Source: an uncultured Faecalicatena sp. (GTDB lineage: Bacteria > Bacillota > Clostridia > Lachnospirales > Lachnospiraceae). Taken from it: a stretch of DNA of 64,000 bases. Of this stretch, positions 6,368 to 16,300 are shown one piece after another. Under the pieces are notes generated by a model. The model was not told the DNA's origin, did not search any database, and saw only the letters and a program-made list of their open reading frames with translations. The stretch spans positions 62,001 through 126,000 of the forward strand of contig CAOKHZ010000007.1 in assembly GCA_948468385.1 (NCBI GenBank), in the 5' to 3' direction. Numbering within the stretch: position 1 is the stretch's first letter; each line of letters starts with the position of its first letter. A program made the position numbers and the translations under genes.

Positions 6368-8095
6368 CTACCCCTTGCACTTGAGCAATTCTGACTCCAA
6401 TTCTTCCATATTATATTGCCGACGCTCAAACGCGCCCGCCCTCTTTCTCGTGCTTCTTTTCGCGGACTTCATCTCAATGCCCTCCGACGCGGCATAATCC
6501 TCCTTCACCGCCGCCGTCAGGTAACCTTCCAGGTTGTCAATCTCCATCCCTTTGTCATACATTTTTTTCACGTACAACAAGTTATCCACGATCCTTACTT
6601 GTTGATAGTCTGCCGCACAAATGATATTCTGAATCGTTTTCTGTTTCACCGCCAAGTCAAATATTTCCTCAATCAGCGTTCTCGTAATGTCCTTTAAAAG
6701 ACTCACTTCGTTCATTTTCATCCCGTCAATCCTGCAAGGATAACGCTCATACGTCTTCAAATACTCCGTTACGCCAATACCGTCCAAAATGGCCGCCAGA
6801 CTCTCCACGGACTGGTAACTACGACCAATTCCAATGACTTCGGGTTCACCCACGGCCACGTCGGCACTTTCCGCACGATTTACTTTTTCCACATGTTTTG
6901 CCTTTCCCGTATAATTCACATTTCCCGCGCGATTGACATTTTCCACGCCTTCCACATTTTCTACATTTCTCACACTTCCCGCACCCGCGAGGCAATCCAC
7001 ACTTTCCACGCCATCCACGCTTTCCACATGACTTGCTCTTCCCGCTCTCACATTACGATTCACATTTTCCACGTCGCCCACGTTTCCCGCACGATTCACA
7101 TTTTCCAACGGCAATTCCATCTGTTCATAGCTTTCTTTCACCGCATGGTAATCCTTCTTATTATATATGGTAAAATGAATTCCCACCACGCGTTTTCCCC
7201 CTGGCGCGCACACTGCCTCATAATCAAAGGCCAGATTGTAAAAATCAACGGAATTAATCTGGTTTTTGGCCACCTCCAAGACATTTCTCCGCAGCTCGTA
7301 AAATTTGTTGTACTTACACGCTTGTCTTCTCTGAAGTTTCGTCGTCGTGTTCATATTACGGTCAATGTCGGCCAGCTTTTCCATCAGTTCAATCCGTTCC
7401 TTATAATCATAGCGCACGCTTGATGGCGCGGGGTACGCGTTCAGCAATTCCTTGACCTTATGGTTGTCAGGATCGATGACGCCGATGCTGGTTTTAAATT
7501 CCACCATGTCCACATAAAATTCCACCGTTTTCAGGGACTTGTCCCGCGCCACTTGCCGTCGGTACTCTTTTTCAATGTATTCGTACACCCGAACGGCATA
7601 AGAAGAGTCCAACTCGCTCACCACGTTATAATCGAGCAGGGTAAAGTTCCCATGATCCTGCAAGTTCACAAGGTACACGCTCGCTTCCTCATGAAACGTG
7701 ATGGAAAACACGCCGTCCTTGTACTCACATGTCTTGATAAAGGAATAGGTCTTCCAGTTGTCAGGGTTTCCCTCCTCCGTCTCCAACAAAATTGTCGAGC
7801 TGTGGAGCCCGGCGGCAATCGTACTGAGCACCTTCCCAATGGAAGTGGCATTCTTCCCTTTGAACACCTCCCGCACGAATTCCCGCGGACTCATCTCGAC
7901 CTTGATGCCCATGCGCATCTCCTCATCGGTAAAGCGATGGTTCGGACGCGCCACTTGAACGTCCCGCAGCTTTCGCAACGCATAGGCGATGGTCTTCTGT
8001 TCTGACAAGGTCATGTTGGATTTTCCAGTGATTAGCTTGTTCGACTTTTCATAATTTGCCGGCATGTAGATTTTCGCCTCTCTCTTACCCCTCAT
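6368..8095 (-). CDS. Plasmid-type replication initiator, Rep_3 (RepB) family
   Basis: The product is about 575 aa, against a usual 250-400. Residues about 15-330 form the initiator: KSNKLITGKSNMTLSEQ opens the first winged helix typical of Rep_3 proteins, and DYNVVSELDSSYAVRVYEY is the characteristic centre. Residues about 333-415 are an Asn/Val-rich degenerate repeat (NVENVNRAGNV-like), and 425-577 a helical extension ending in basic residues. ATG at 8095 is preferred over 8101 for spacing from AAGGAG. Upstream lies an array of CTACG iterons that the protein presumably binds; downstream a GIY-YIG gene is coupled. An intact iteron replicon on a chromosome suggests an integrated plasmid. Confidence 0.85.
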   Translation of the reverse strand: MRGKREAKIYMPANYEKSNKLITGKSNMTLSEQKTIAYALRKLRDVQVARPNHRFTDEEMRMGIKVEMSPREFVREVFKGKNATSIGKVLSTIAAGLHSSTILLETEEGNPDNWKTYSFIKTCEYKDGVFSITFHEEASVYLVNLQDHGNFTLLDYNVVSELDSSYAVRVYEYIEKEYRRQVARDKSLKTVEFYVDMVEFKTSIGVIDPDNHKVKELLNAYPAPSSVRYDYKERIELMEKLADIDRNMNTTTKLQRRQACKYNKFYELRRNVLEVAKNQINSVDFYNLAFDYEAVCAPGGKRVVGIHFTIYNKKDYHAVKESYEQMELPLENVNRAGNVGDVENVNRNVRAGRASHVESVDGVESVDCLAGAGSVRNVENVEGVENVNRAGNVNYTGKAKHVEKVNRAESADVAVGEPEVIGIGRSYQSVESLAAILDGIGVTEYLKTYERYPCRIDGMKMNEVSLLKDITRTLIEEIFDLAVKQKTIQNIICAADYQQVRIVDNLLYVKKMYDKGMEIDNLEGYLTAAVKEDYAASEGIEMKSAKRSTRKRAGAFERRQYNMEELESELLKCKG

Positions 8096-8139
8096 CGTCA
8101 TACTCCTTCTCTTTTACGTATATTACTCACCCACAATAA

Positions 8140-8700
8140 TGATAATAAAAAAGCTACGTTTTGTCAATAAAAAAGCTACGTTTTTATTATGAAAAACGGT
8201 ATTTTTTTATTTTCCATTTTCCACAACTCACTAAAACTCCCTTTAAAGCGTTGATTTTTTATTAATATACCTTTTTTTACTTCCTTCTTTATGCTTTTTT
8301 TCTACTTTAGACTCCGTTTCGCACGAGTTTTCCTCTTTCTCAACGTATTATCTATAATTTTCCTACGCTTTCCCCATGAAATTACTACGCTTTTTGATAA
8401 AAAATCTACGTTTTTACTGCTCAAACAAATATTTTTATCATTTTCCATAAAAAAACTACTCTTTTACCATTCATACTCACCGTCTTTACAATGAAAACTC
8501 TCCGCAATAAAAATAAAAAAGCTACGTTATTTGCATTATTTTTCTACGTTTTACAAATAAAAAAACACCGTTATCGCTATGATTTTTCTACGTAAAGCAT
8601 GTCACGAAACCATTGCAATAGCGGTGTTTTTTTATTTCTAACTAAACTATAACTGTTTTATAACTACTTCCCATACTGTCGGAACAACAACTACGTTGTC
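8140..8700 (+). repeat. Iteron array upstream of rep (candidate plasmid origin)
   Basis: Exact CTACG cores in one orientation start at 8154, 8176, 8363, 8385, 8406, 8522, 8544, 8588 and 8691. Spacings of 22, 22, 21, 22 and 44 bp show phasing of two helical turns. The fuller unit is AATAAAAAAGCTACGTTTTT. Degenerate copies (for example CAACG at 8341 and CTACT at 8302 and 8456) fill some gaps. The stretch is extremely AT-rich, as expected for origin melting. No other gene is seen in it. Confidence 0.85.
8559..8633 (-). terminator. Long-loop inverted repeat, probable terminator of the spoIIQ-like gene
   Basis: AAAAAAACACCG (8559-8570) pairs with CGGTGTTTTTTT (8622-8633) across a 51-nt loop that contains an iteron core. 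It lies downstream of the minus-strand gene ending at 8751 and could also act toward the plus strand. Confidence 0.6.
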
Positions 8701-8750
8701 GTTTTTTATTGCCATCCAGTTCTTTTATTCCATCCTTTTATTCCGTTTTC

Positions 8751-9527
8751 TTATTCCACGAAATCAAGCGGATTGACCGGCACACCGTCCTTTTGTACTT
8801 CAAAATACAAATTCGGACCTTCCACCGAATAATATTTCGTCGGCTCGCTCATATATCCCAGTGCGTCTCCCGTATTTACATAATCACCGATTTCCACCGG
8901 AACATCCTTGAGCTGTCCGTAAATCGCGGTATATCCATTTCCCATGTCCAACGTCACCGTCGTCCCGGTCTGCGCGTTCTGTTCGACATTCGTCACAATT
9001 CCCGGTGCGGATGCCCCGATATATTCTCCCACATTTCCACCGATAATCAATGCCGGATTATATTTGTACTGATCCAATGTCGAAAAATACACCGTTTTGT
9101 CCATGCTGTAGCTAATGATTACCGAGCCGCTCGTCGGCCACTCCAAGACACTCTCGTCATCAAACCAGACTTGTGCCGCCTGACCGTCGGTTTCCGTGGG
9201 AGCCTGTTCCCGCGTTGCATCTTGCTCGTTCGCATTTTCAACCTCTGCAGGCTTTTCCTTGTCCTTTTCCGACTCGGACGACGTGGTATCGCTCTCCTTT
9301 GGCAGGACGATGTCGTCCGTCGTCACCGCCCGGCTTTTATCCTTTTCGTCCTTTTCCTCGTCATCCTTGTTGTCCTGCTGTGCCAGCTGCTGCGTACGGT
9401 TCCTATAGTCGTGCAATGTAAAAGCTCCCACCAGAGCAATCACCCCGACAAAGCAGGCCGCCAGCGTAATCGCCGCTCCTTTTCCCTTCCAGATAGAGGA
9501 GCCGTTTCTTTTTTCATTGTTACCCAT
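8751..9527 (-). CDS. spoIIQ: SpoIIQ-like degenerate M23 (LytM) membrane protein
   Basis: The product is 258 aa. A short cytosolic N-terminus is followed by one membrane segment (about 17-36), an acidic Lys/Glu/Asp linker (about 45-115), and an M23-like domain (about 125-258). The fold motifs are recognisable but the zinc histidines are missing: the usual GHL stretch reads IYGQL and the usual HxH reads NLYFEV. It is therefore probably a structural protein. The adjacent spoIID gene supports a SpoIIQ role: anchoring the engulfment and feeding-tube complex in the forespore membrane. ATG at 9527 is favoured over GTG at 9536 because AGAGG sits 8 nt upstream. Confidence 0.8.
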   Translation of the reverse strand: MGNNEKRNGSSIWKGKGAAITLAACFVGVIALVGAFTLHDYRNRTQQLAQQDNKDDEEKDEKDKSRAVTTDDIVLPKESDTTSSESEKDKEKPAEVENANEQDATREQAPTETDGQAAQVWFDDESVLEWPTSGSVIISYSMDKTVYFSTLDQYKYNPALIIGGNVGEYIGASAPGIVTNVEQNAQTGTTVTLDMGNGYTAIYGQLKDVPVEIGDYVNTGDALGYMSEPTKYYSVEGPNLYFEVQKDGVPVNPLDFVE

Positions 9528-9777
9528 TTTCTTCACCTCTGTTTAATATAATAATTCGGAGCAAGAAGCTTGACTCGCCCCCTTGACATCGTCCTGAAAG
9601 TCAATCTGGTTTCTTTCGATTGATTTCTTTACGCTATCTTATTTTTGCCGAAAATGAGCAACCTTATTCTGTTTTTTTTGCTTTTTTTCTATTTCTAAAC
9701 GAACGCGCCCATCGCCCATAAAACGGTTCATACAAGCATGGCCGTCCTTACCCACGATTTAGAGCTTTTGCGGTTCT

Positions 9778-10764
9778 TTACTGATTTTCCACACCCACTG
9801 TTTTCTTGGTCAAATTCGTCCCTTCATAAAAGAAACGTAAGATTTCCTGATAGGTCTTTCCCTCCTTTGCCATCTCGTTCGCCGTCCACTGGCTCATCCC
9901 CAACCCGTGTCCCTTCCCCATCGTCACGACTCGCAATCGCCCGTTTGCATCTTCCAGGGAAAACGCGCTCGATGGCAAGGAAAGCGCGTCCCGAAACTGA
10001 TCCCCGGTAACGTACGTGTCCCCAATTCGAATCTCCGCCACGTATCCCGCCGAATCATAAGAAATGATTTCAAAGTCTGAAAACTGGTATACCTTTTCCG
10101 CGTCATCCTCACTTACCGCCACGAGAAACGACTGGCATTTCTTTTGTACTTCCTTACATTCGAACGTCAGCACCTGCATTTCATCCTCCGCCTCCTTGTC
10201 CTGCGGACATTCCCGAACCGTCACGTAAGGACAGTCCTCCCGCCCGGTCACCTCGCGGTAATCCCGGGTCGCGCCGCTGCTTGACTGGTGAAATGGAACC
10301 GTCGCGTAAGTTTCCGCATAAAACAAGACCTCTTGTCCGGTTTCAAGCATCGCTTGTTTTAATTTTTCATAATATGTAGCATCCGACATGTTCATACATT
10401 TCTTTTCCAATTCCTCCTTTGTCAAAAATTGCTCTTCCAATACCGGATTTTCCACGTTGGAGAGCGTCTTATAGGCGTTGGTACGCAAAACGACCGCCTG
10501 CGCCTTGATAAACTCCAGCTCGCTGTTTTCCGGTATTTCACGGGCCAGAGCGCCCAGGAAAAATTCCTCCCACGGTACGGTGACCACTTCTTCCTGGCCA
10601 TCCTCGTGTCGCACCTTCACCTCCACGGCCGACAAAACGTCAGAGCCGGACACGTCAAGCCGCGCGCCATGCATAAATATCGTTATAACATATGGAAGCA
10701 AAAACAAAATCACAATAAATGCCAAGATTGACCGAAATCCTTGTCTAAAATTCGTTCGCCTCAT
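9778..10764 (-). CDS. spoIID: Stage II sporulation protein D
   Basis: The product (328 aa) is the lytic transglycosylase of the engulfment complex, anchored by one N-terminal membrane segment (about 12-33) and acting in the intermembrane space. Family hallmarks are VPWEEFFLGALAREIP, with the catalytic Glu in this region, then FIKAQAVVLRTNAYK and the C-terminal GKGHGLGMSQWTANEMA. ATG at 10764 follows GGAGGAATTTTTT. That Shine-Dalgarno lies in the right arm of a perfect hairpin that also looks like the glgP terminator (see separate entry). The spoIIQ-like gene follows after about 240 bp. SpoIIM/SpoIIP are not in view. Confidence 0.92.
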   Translation of the reverse strand: MRRTNFRQGFRSILAFIVILFLLPYVITIFMHGARLDVSGSDVLSAVEVKVRHEDGQEEVVTVPWEEFFLGALAREIPENSELEFIKAQAVVLRTNAYKTLSNVENPVLEEQFLTKEELEKKCMNMSDATYYEKLKQAMLETGQEVLFYAETYATVPFHQSSSGATRDYREVTGREDCPYVTVRECPQDKEAEDEMQVLTFECKEVQKKCQSFLVAVSEDDAEKVYQFSDFEIISYDSAGYVAEIRIGDTYVTGDQFRDALSLPSSAFSLEDANGRLRVVTMGKGHGLGMSQWTANEMAKEGKTYQEILRFFYEGTNLTKKTVGVENQ

Positions 10765-10767
10765 AAA

Positions 10768-10807
10768 AAATTCCTCCGTATACTATAGTAAGTATACGAA
10801 GGAATTC
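10768..10807 (-). terminator. glgP terminator hairpin that contains the spoIID ribosome binding site
   Basis: On the minus strand a fully paired 16-bp stem (10792-10807 with 10768-10783, two G-T wobbles) and an 8-nt loop are followed by a T-run and then, immediately, the spoIID ATG. The right arm includes GGAGG. Folding would both stop read-through from glgP and hide the spoIID Shine-Dalgarno. Confidence 0.85.
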
Positions 10808-10813
10808 TTTCAT

Positions 10814-13294
10814 TTATGCCTCATATGGTACTTTGACCTTTTCCAGTTTCCAAATATCTTTCACGTATTCTTCAATGGTGCGGTCGGAAGAGAACTTGCC
10901 GCAGCAGGCGGTCTGGAGCATCGCCATCCGCGCCCACTTCTCACTGTCGCGGTATGCTTCCTCCACGCGCTTTTGCGCTTCCGCGTAGGAGCGAAAATCT
11001 TTCAAAATAAAGTACATGTCCGCCCGATTCGTGCACTGCGTGTTTAGCAACGAATTGTAAAGGTTCTTGTACATCTCGTGGTTGCCGTGCGCGTAGGTAC
11101 CATCCATCAACTGGTCAACCACGCGCTTCAACTCCCAATCATTGAAATAAATGTCCGTCGGGTTGTAACCGCCGTTATTCTCATAATTGATGACTTCCTC
11201 GGAGCTAAGTCCAAAGATGAACGCATTTTCAATGCCGACTTCTTCCACGATTTCCACGTTCGCGCCGTCCATCGTTCCCAGCGTCGGAGCGCCGTTTAAC
11301 ATAAACTTCATGTTGCCCGTACCGGAAGCCTCCTTGGATGCCGTGGAAATCTGCTCGCTGACGTCTGCCGCCGCAAATATCAACTCCGCGTTGGACACAC
11401 GATAATCCTCGATGAAGACCACCTTGATTTTTCCGTTGATGCTTCTGTCGTTGTTAATGACCTCCGCCACGGAGTTAATCAGTTTAATCGTCTCTTTTGC
11501 CCGTTGGTAGCCTGCCGCCGCTTTCGCGCCAAAGATAAACGTTCTCGGGTAGAACTGCATCTCGGGATGCTCCTTAATCTGGTTGTACAGATACATCACG
11601 TGTAAAATGTTCAAAAACTGGCGTTTGTACTCATGCAGACGCTTTACCTGCACGTCGAAAATGGAGCGCGGATCCACGTCAATGCCATTGTGTTCCTTGA
11701 TGTATTTTGCCAGACGTACTTTATTTTCATACTTAATCTGCATGAATTCGGCACGAGCCCTGTCATCCTCTATAAGCGGCTTTATCTTGGCAATCTGCGA
11801 CAAGTCCGTAATCCAACCGTCCCCGATGTGCTTCGTAATCCATGCGGCCAGAAGCTGGTTGCCATGGGCAAGGAAGCGCCTCTGCGTGATACCGTTCGTT
11901 TTGTTGTTAAATTTCTCCGGCATCATCTCGTAGAAATCCTTGAGCTCCTGATTCTTCAAGATGTCCGTATGCAAACGCGCCACGCCGTTTACGGAAAATC
12001 CGGCCACGATTGCCATATTGGCCATGCGCACTTGTCCGTCATAGAGAATCGCCATCTTCTTCACTTTTTGCTCGTTGCCTGGATACATCTCGCGCACCCT
12101 CTTCACGAACCGCTTGTCAATCTCCTGCACGATCTGATAAATACGCGGCAACAGCTTGGAGAACAAGTCAATCGGCCATTTCTCCAACGCTTCCGCCATA
12201 ATCGTGTGGTTGGTATACGCGCAGGTCTTGCTCGTGACGTCCCACGCCTCATCCCAGTTCAAGCCTTCCACGTCAATCAACTGGTGCATCAACTCGGGTA
12301 CGGCCACGGTCGGGTGCGTGTCGTTCATCTGAATGACGACCTTCTCGTACAATTTACGCACGTCCGCGTCAGGTCCCCCGTTCTCCCTCTTATATTTGGC
12401 AATCAGAGCCTGGATGCTGGCGGAAATAAAGAAATACTGCTGTTTCAAACGCAGCTCTTTTCCCGCATAATGGTTGTCGTTCGGGTACAACACGTCGACA
12501 ATGTTCTTCGCCAGGTTACGCTGCTCCACCGCCTTGTGGTAATCCCCCCGGTCAAAGGACTCCAGACGGAACTCCGTAATCGGCTCCGCGTCCCAAATAC
12601 GCAAGGTGTTTACCACGTGATTGCCATACCCGATAATCGGCACGTCATAAGGAATCGCCAGGACGGACTCGAAATCTTCCTGAATAAATTCGTCCTTCCC
12701 CGTCTCCGGATCCTTCTCAAAACGCACATGGCCGCCAAACCGCACTTCCTTCGCGTACTCGTCACGGCGCAGCTCGAACATGTTGCCCACCTTCAGCCAG
12801 TCGTCCGGCGTCTCAATCTGGTAGCCGTCCTTGATGACCTGCTTGAACATTCCGTAACGATAACGGATTCCGCAGCCATAGGCCGGATAATTGAGCGTCG
12901 CCAACGAATCAAGGAAGCAAGCCGCCAGCCTTCCAAGGCCGCCGTTTCCAAGCGCGGCGTCCGGCTCCTCGTCCTCAATCTTGTTAAGGTCAATGCCCAT
13001 CTCGTCCAATGCTTCTTTCACGCCTTCATATGCCTGCATGTTAATCAGGTTGTTGCCAAGCGCGCGCCCCATCAAGAACTCCATCGACATATAATACACG
13101 ACCTTTGCCTTGCTCTTCGCGTAAGCGTCCTGCGAGGCCAGCCAGTCATCGATAATGGCATCCTTCGCCGCCAGACATACTGCCTGGTAAATCTGGTTGT
13201 CCGTCGCCTCCTCAATCGTCCTACGAAACAAAATCTTTACGTTGTCACGCACCGCTTCCTTAAATTCTTCTTTATCAAACGGTTTCTTTTCCAT
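10814..13294 (-). CDS. glgP: Glycogen/starch phosphorylase
   Basis: The product is an 826-aa GT35 enzyme that releases glucose-1-phosphate from alpha-1,4-glucans in the cytosol, using pyridoxal phosphate. The N-terminal half shows YYMSMEFLMGRALGNNL and ALGNGGLGRLAACFLDS. The PLP-binding lysine is Lys663 in EASGTGNMKFMLNG, followed by TLGTMDGANVEI. Length and motifs are complete. It starts only 6 nt after the ileS stop, so it is probably co-transcribed with ileS under the isoleucine T-box, an odd pairing of functions. It ends at a strong hairpin. Confidence 0.97.
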   Translation of the reverse strand: MEKKPFDKEEFKEAVRDNVKILFRRTIEEATDNQIYQAVCLAAKDAIIDDWLASQDAYAKSKAKVVYYMSMEFLMGRALGNNLINMQAYEGVKEALDEMGIDLNKIEDEEPDAALGNGGLGRLAACFLDSLATLNYPAYGCGIRYRYGMFKQVIKDGYQIETPDDWLKVGNMFELRRDEYAKEVRFGGHVRFEKDPETGKDEFIQEDFESVLAIPYDVPIIGYGNHVVNTLRIWDAEPITEFRLESFDRGDYHKAVEQRNLAKNIVDVLYPNDNHYAGKELRLKQQYFFISASIQALIAKYKRENGGPDADVRKLYEKVVIQMNDTHPTVAVPELMHQLIDVEGLNWDEAWDVTSKTCAYTNHTIMAEALEKWPIDLFSKLLPRIYQIVQEIDKRFVKRVREMYPGNEQKVKKMAILYDGQVRMANMAIVAGFSVNGVARLHTDILKNQELKDFYEMMPEKFNNKTNGITQRRFLAHGNQLLAAWITKHIGDGWITDLSQIAKIKPLIEDDRARAEFMQIKYENKVRLAKYIKEHNGIDVDPRSIFDVQVKRLHEYKRQFLNILHVMYLYNQIKEHPEMQFYPRTFIFGAKAAAGYQRAKETIKLINSVAEVINNDRSINGKIKVVFIEDYRVSNAELIFAAADVSEQISTASKEASGTGNMKFMLNGAPTLGTMDGANVEIVEEVGIENAFIFGLSSEEVINYENNGGYNPTDIYFNDWELKRVVDQLMDGTYAHGNHEMYKNLYNSLLNTQCTNRADMYFILKDFRSYAEAQKRVEEAYRDSEKWARMAMLQTACCGKFSSDRTIEEYVKDIWKLEKVKVPYEA

Positions 13295-13300
13295 GATGAT

Positions 13301-16300
13301 TTAATTCCCTTCCTTTTTTACTCCAATAGTAACCGATTCGCCGTTGATTTTCCAATCCTTCACAAATCCATCCGGCTGTCCCTTCGTCACGCCGACGGCC
13401 AACACCTCCCCGCCGATGGCGGTCTGAAATCTGGCAAATATTCCTTCCGCCTTCTCGCTGCCCTCGTAAGTCACGAGAATCTTGTCCATCACCTCGAATC
13501 CGGCCTCCTTGCGCATCGTCTGCACCTTGCTGACGATTTCGCGAACGAACCCTTCCTCCAAAAGTTCCTCTGACAGATTCGTGTCCAGCACTACCGTGAC
13601 GTTTCCGTCGTTTTCAGAAACATACCCTTCGGTCTGCGCGGTATCGATTAGCAAATCTTCCTTAAACAATACCACTTCTTGCCCGTTTATGTCAAGTTTT
13701 AACGAACCAGACGCGTTTAATTCATCCATCGCCGCGTTTCCGTCGATGGAATTCAAGGCATTTTTGATGCCGCCAAGCAATTTTCCGTACTTCGGCCCCA
13801 CCGTCTTAAGCTGTGGCTTGAAGTTGTATGACGTGAATTTGCGCACGTCCCCCGTAAACTCCACGTTCTTTACATTTAACTCGTCCGCGATGATTTCCTC
13901 GTAGTACTCTGGTAATTCAAACTCTGCTTTGACAAACATCTGGCCGATTGGCTGGCGGTTCTTGATATTTGACGTGTTGCGGCAGGCGCGCCCCATCACG
14001 ACCAGCTTCAAGACGCGCTCCATGTTCGTTTCCAGTTCCTTGTCAATGCAATTGGCATCCGCCACCGGGAAATCGCATAAATGAACGCTCTCGGGAGCCT
14101 CCCCGTCCACGCTGCGCACCAAATTCTGGTAAATGCTCTCGGCCATGAACGGAATCATCGGCGCCGCCACCTTCGCCACCGTCACGAGCGCGGTGTAAAG
14201 CGTCATGTAGGCATTCACCTTGTCCTGCTCCATGCCCTTTGCCCAGAAACGCTCACGGCTGCGGCGCACGTACCAGTTGCTCATGTCATCCACGAATTCC
14301 TGCAACGCCCTCGCGCTCTCCGGAATCCGATAGTTTTCCAAATGTTCATCCACGGTGCCAATCAAGGTGTTAAGTCTGGACAGAAGCCATTTGTCCATGA
14401 CGGACAATTTGTCATATTCCAACGCATATTTTGTCGCGTCAAAATCATCTATATTCGCGTAAAGCACGAAAAATGCATACGTATTCCAAAGCGTCCCCAT
14501 GAATTTGCGCTGCCCTTCCAACACGGCCTTTCCGTGGAAACGATTCGGCAGCCACGGCGCGCTATTGACGTAGAAATACCACCGCACGGCATCCGCCCCA
14601 TATTGCGCCAGCGCGTCAAACGGGTCGACTGCATTGCCTTTGGACTTGCTCATCTTCTGCCCGTTCTCGTCCTGCACGTGGCCGAGGACGATGACGTTCT
14701 CATAAGGCGCCTTGTTAAATATCAAGGTCGAAATCGCCAAAAGCGAATAAAACCATCCGCGCGTCTGGTCAACCGCCTCAGAAATAAATTGTGCAGGGAA
14801 CTGCTGCTCGAACACGTCCTGATTTTCAAACGGGTAATGATGCTGCGCGAACGGCATTGAACCGCTGTCAAACCAGCAGTCAATCACCTCCGGCACGCGG
14901 TGCATCAGTTTTCCGCACTTCGGGCATTTAATCGTCACTTCGTCGATATAAGGCCTATGCAGTTCAATCTCGTCCGGGCAATTGTCAGACATCGACTTCA
15001 ACTCCTCGATGCTGCCAATCGAATGCATGTGTCCGCATTCACATTCCCAGATGTTTAACGGCGTTCCCCAGTAACGGTTGCGGCTGATGCCCCAATCCTG
15101 CACGTTTTCCAGCCAGTCACCGAAACGTCCCTTGCCGATACTCTCGGGAATCCAGTTGATGGTGTTGTTATTGGCAATCAAGTCCTCCTTGACATCCGTC
15201 ATCTTGATAAACCATGATTCCCTTGCGTAATAAATGAGCGGCGTGTCACAGCGCCAGCAATGCGGATAACTGTGCTCGAACTTCGGCGCGTCAAACAAAA
15301 GCCCGCGCGCGTCCAAATCCTTTAACACCTCGGGATCCGCCTTCTTGACAAACAATCCGGCAAACGGGGTCGTCTCGCCCATGTTTCCCTTTTCGTCCAC
15401 CAGCTGCACGAACGGCAAGCCATACTTCCGACCTACATTTGCATCGTCTTCACCAAACGCCGGGGCAATGTGCACCACGCCCGTACCGTCGGTGAGCGTA
15501 ACATATCCGTCACAAGTGACAAAGAACGACTTCTTGTTCTGCTTTGCCGCCGCGTCCGCCGCACACTGGTACAACGGCTCGTACTCTTTATATTCCAAAT
15601 CGGTTCCTTTATAAGTTTCCAGTACTTCATATGCCGGCACGGCATCCTGCGCAAGCTTCCCAAGCACGGTGTCCAAAAGCGCGCTCGCCATATAATAAAT
15701 GTTACCGTCCACACATTTTACCTTGGCATACTCCTCCTCCGGGTTCACGCAGAGCGCCAGGTTCGACGGCAACGTCCACGGCGTGGTCGTCCAGGCCAGA
15801 ATGTAGGCATCCTCGTCTTTTACCTTGAAACGCACGACCGCGGAACGCTCTTTCACGTCCTTGTAGCCCTGCGCCACCTCCTGCGCGGAAAGCGGGGTTC
15901 CGCAACGCGGACAGTACGGTACAATCTTGAAGCCCTTATAAAGCAAGCCTTTGTCCCAGATTTGCTTGAGTGCCCACCATTCGGACTCGATGAAATCATT
16001 GTCATAAGTGACATAAGGGTTGTCCATGTCTGCCCAAAATCCAACCGTGCCGGAGAAATCCTCCCACATGCCCTTGTATTTCCACACGCTCTCCTTACAT
16101 TTGTTGATGAACGGCTCCAAACCATACTCCTCAATCTGATCCTTGCCGTCCAACCCCAAAAGCTTTTCCACTTCCAGCTCCACCGGCAGTCCGTGAGTAT
16201 CCCACCCGGCCTTTCTCGGCACCTGGTAGCCCTTCATGGTGCGGTAACGCGGAATCATGTCCTTGATGACGCGCGTCAGCACGTGGCCGATGTGCGGCTT

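Noticed and set aside
8709-9551. 280-aa plus-strand frame
   Set aside because: It is antisense to the spoIIQ-like gene, whose membrane segment and M23 motifs are convincing.
11633-13573. 646-aa open frame on the plus strand
   Set aside because: It lies antisense to glgP and the end of ileS, has no ribosome site, and its sequence is Arg/His/Leu-rich as expected for a shadow frame.
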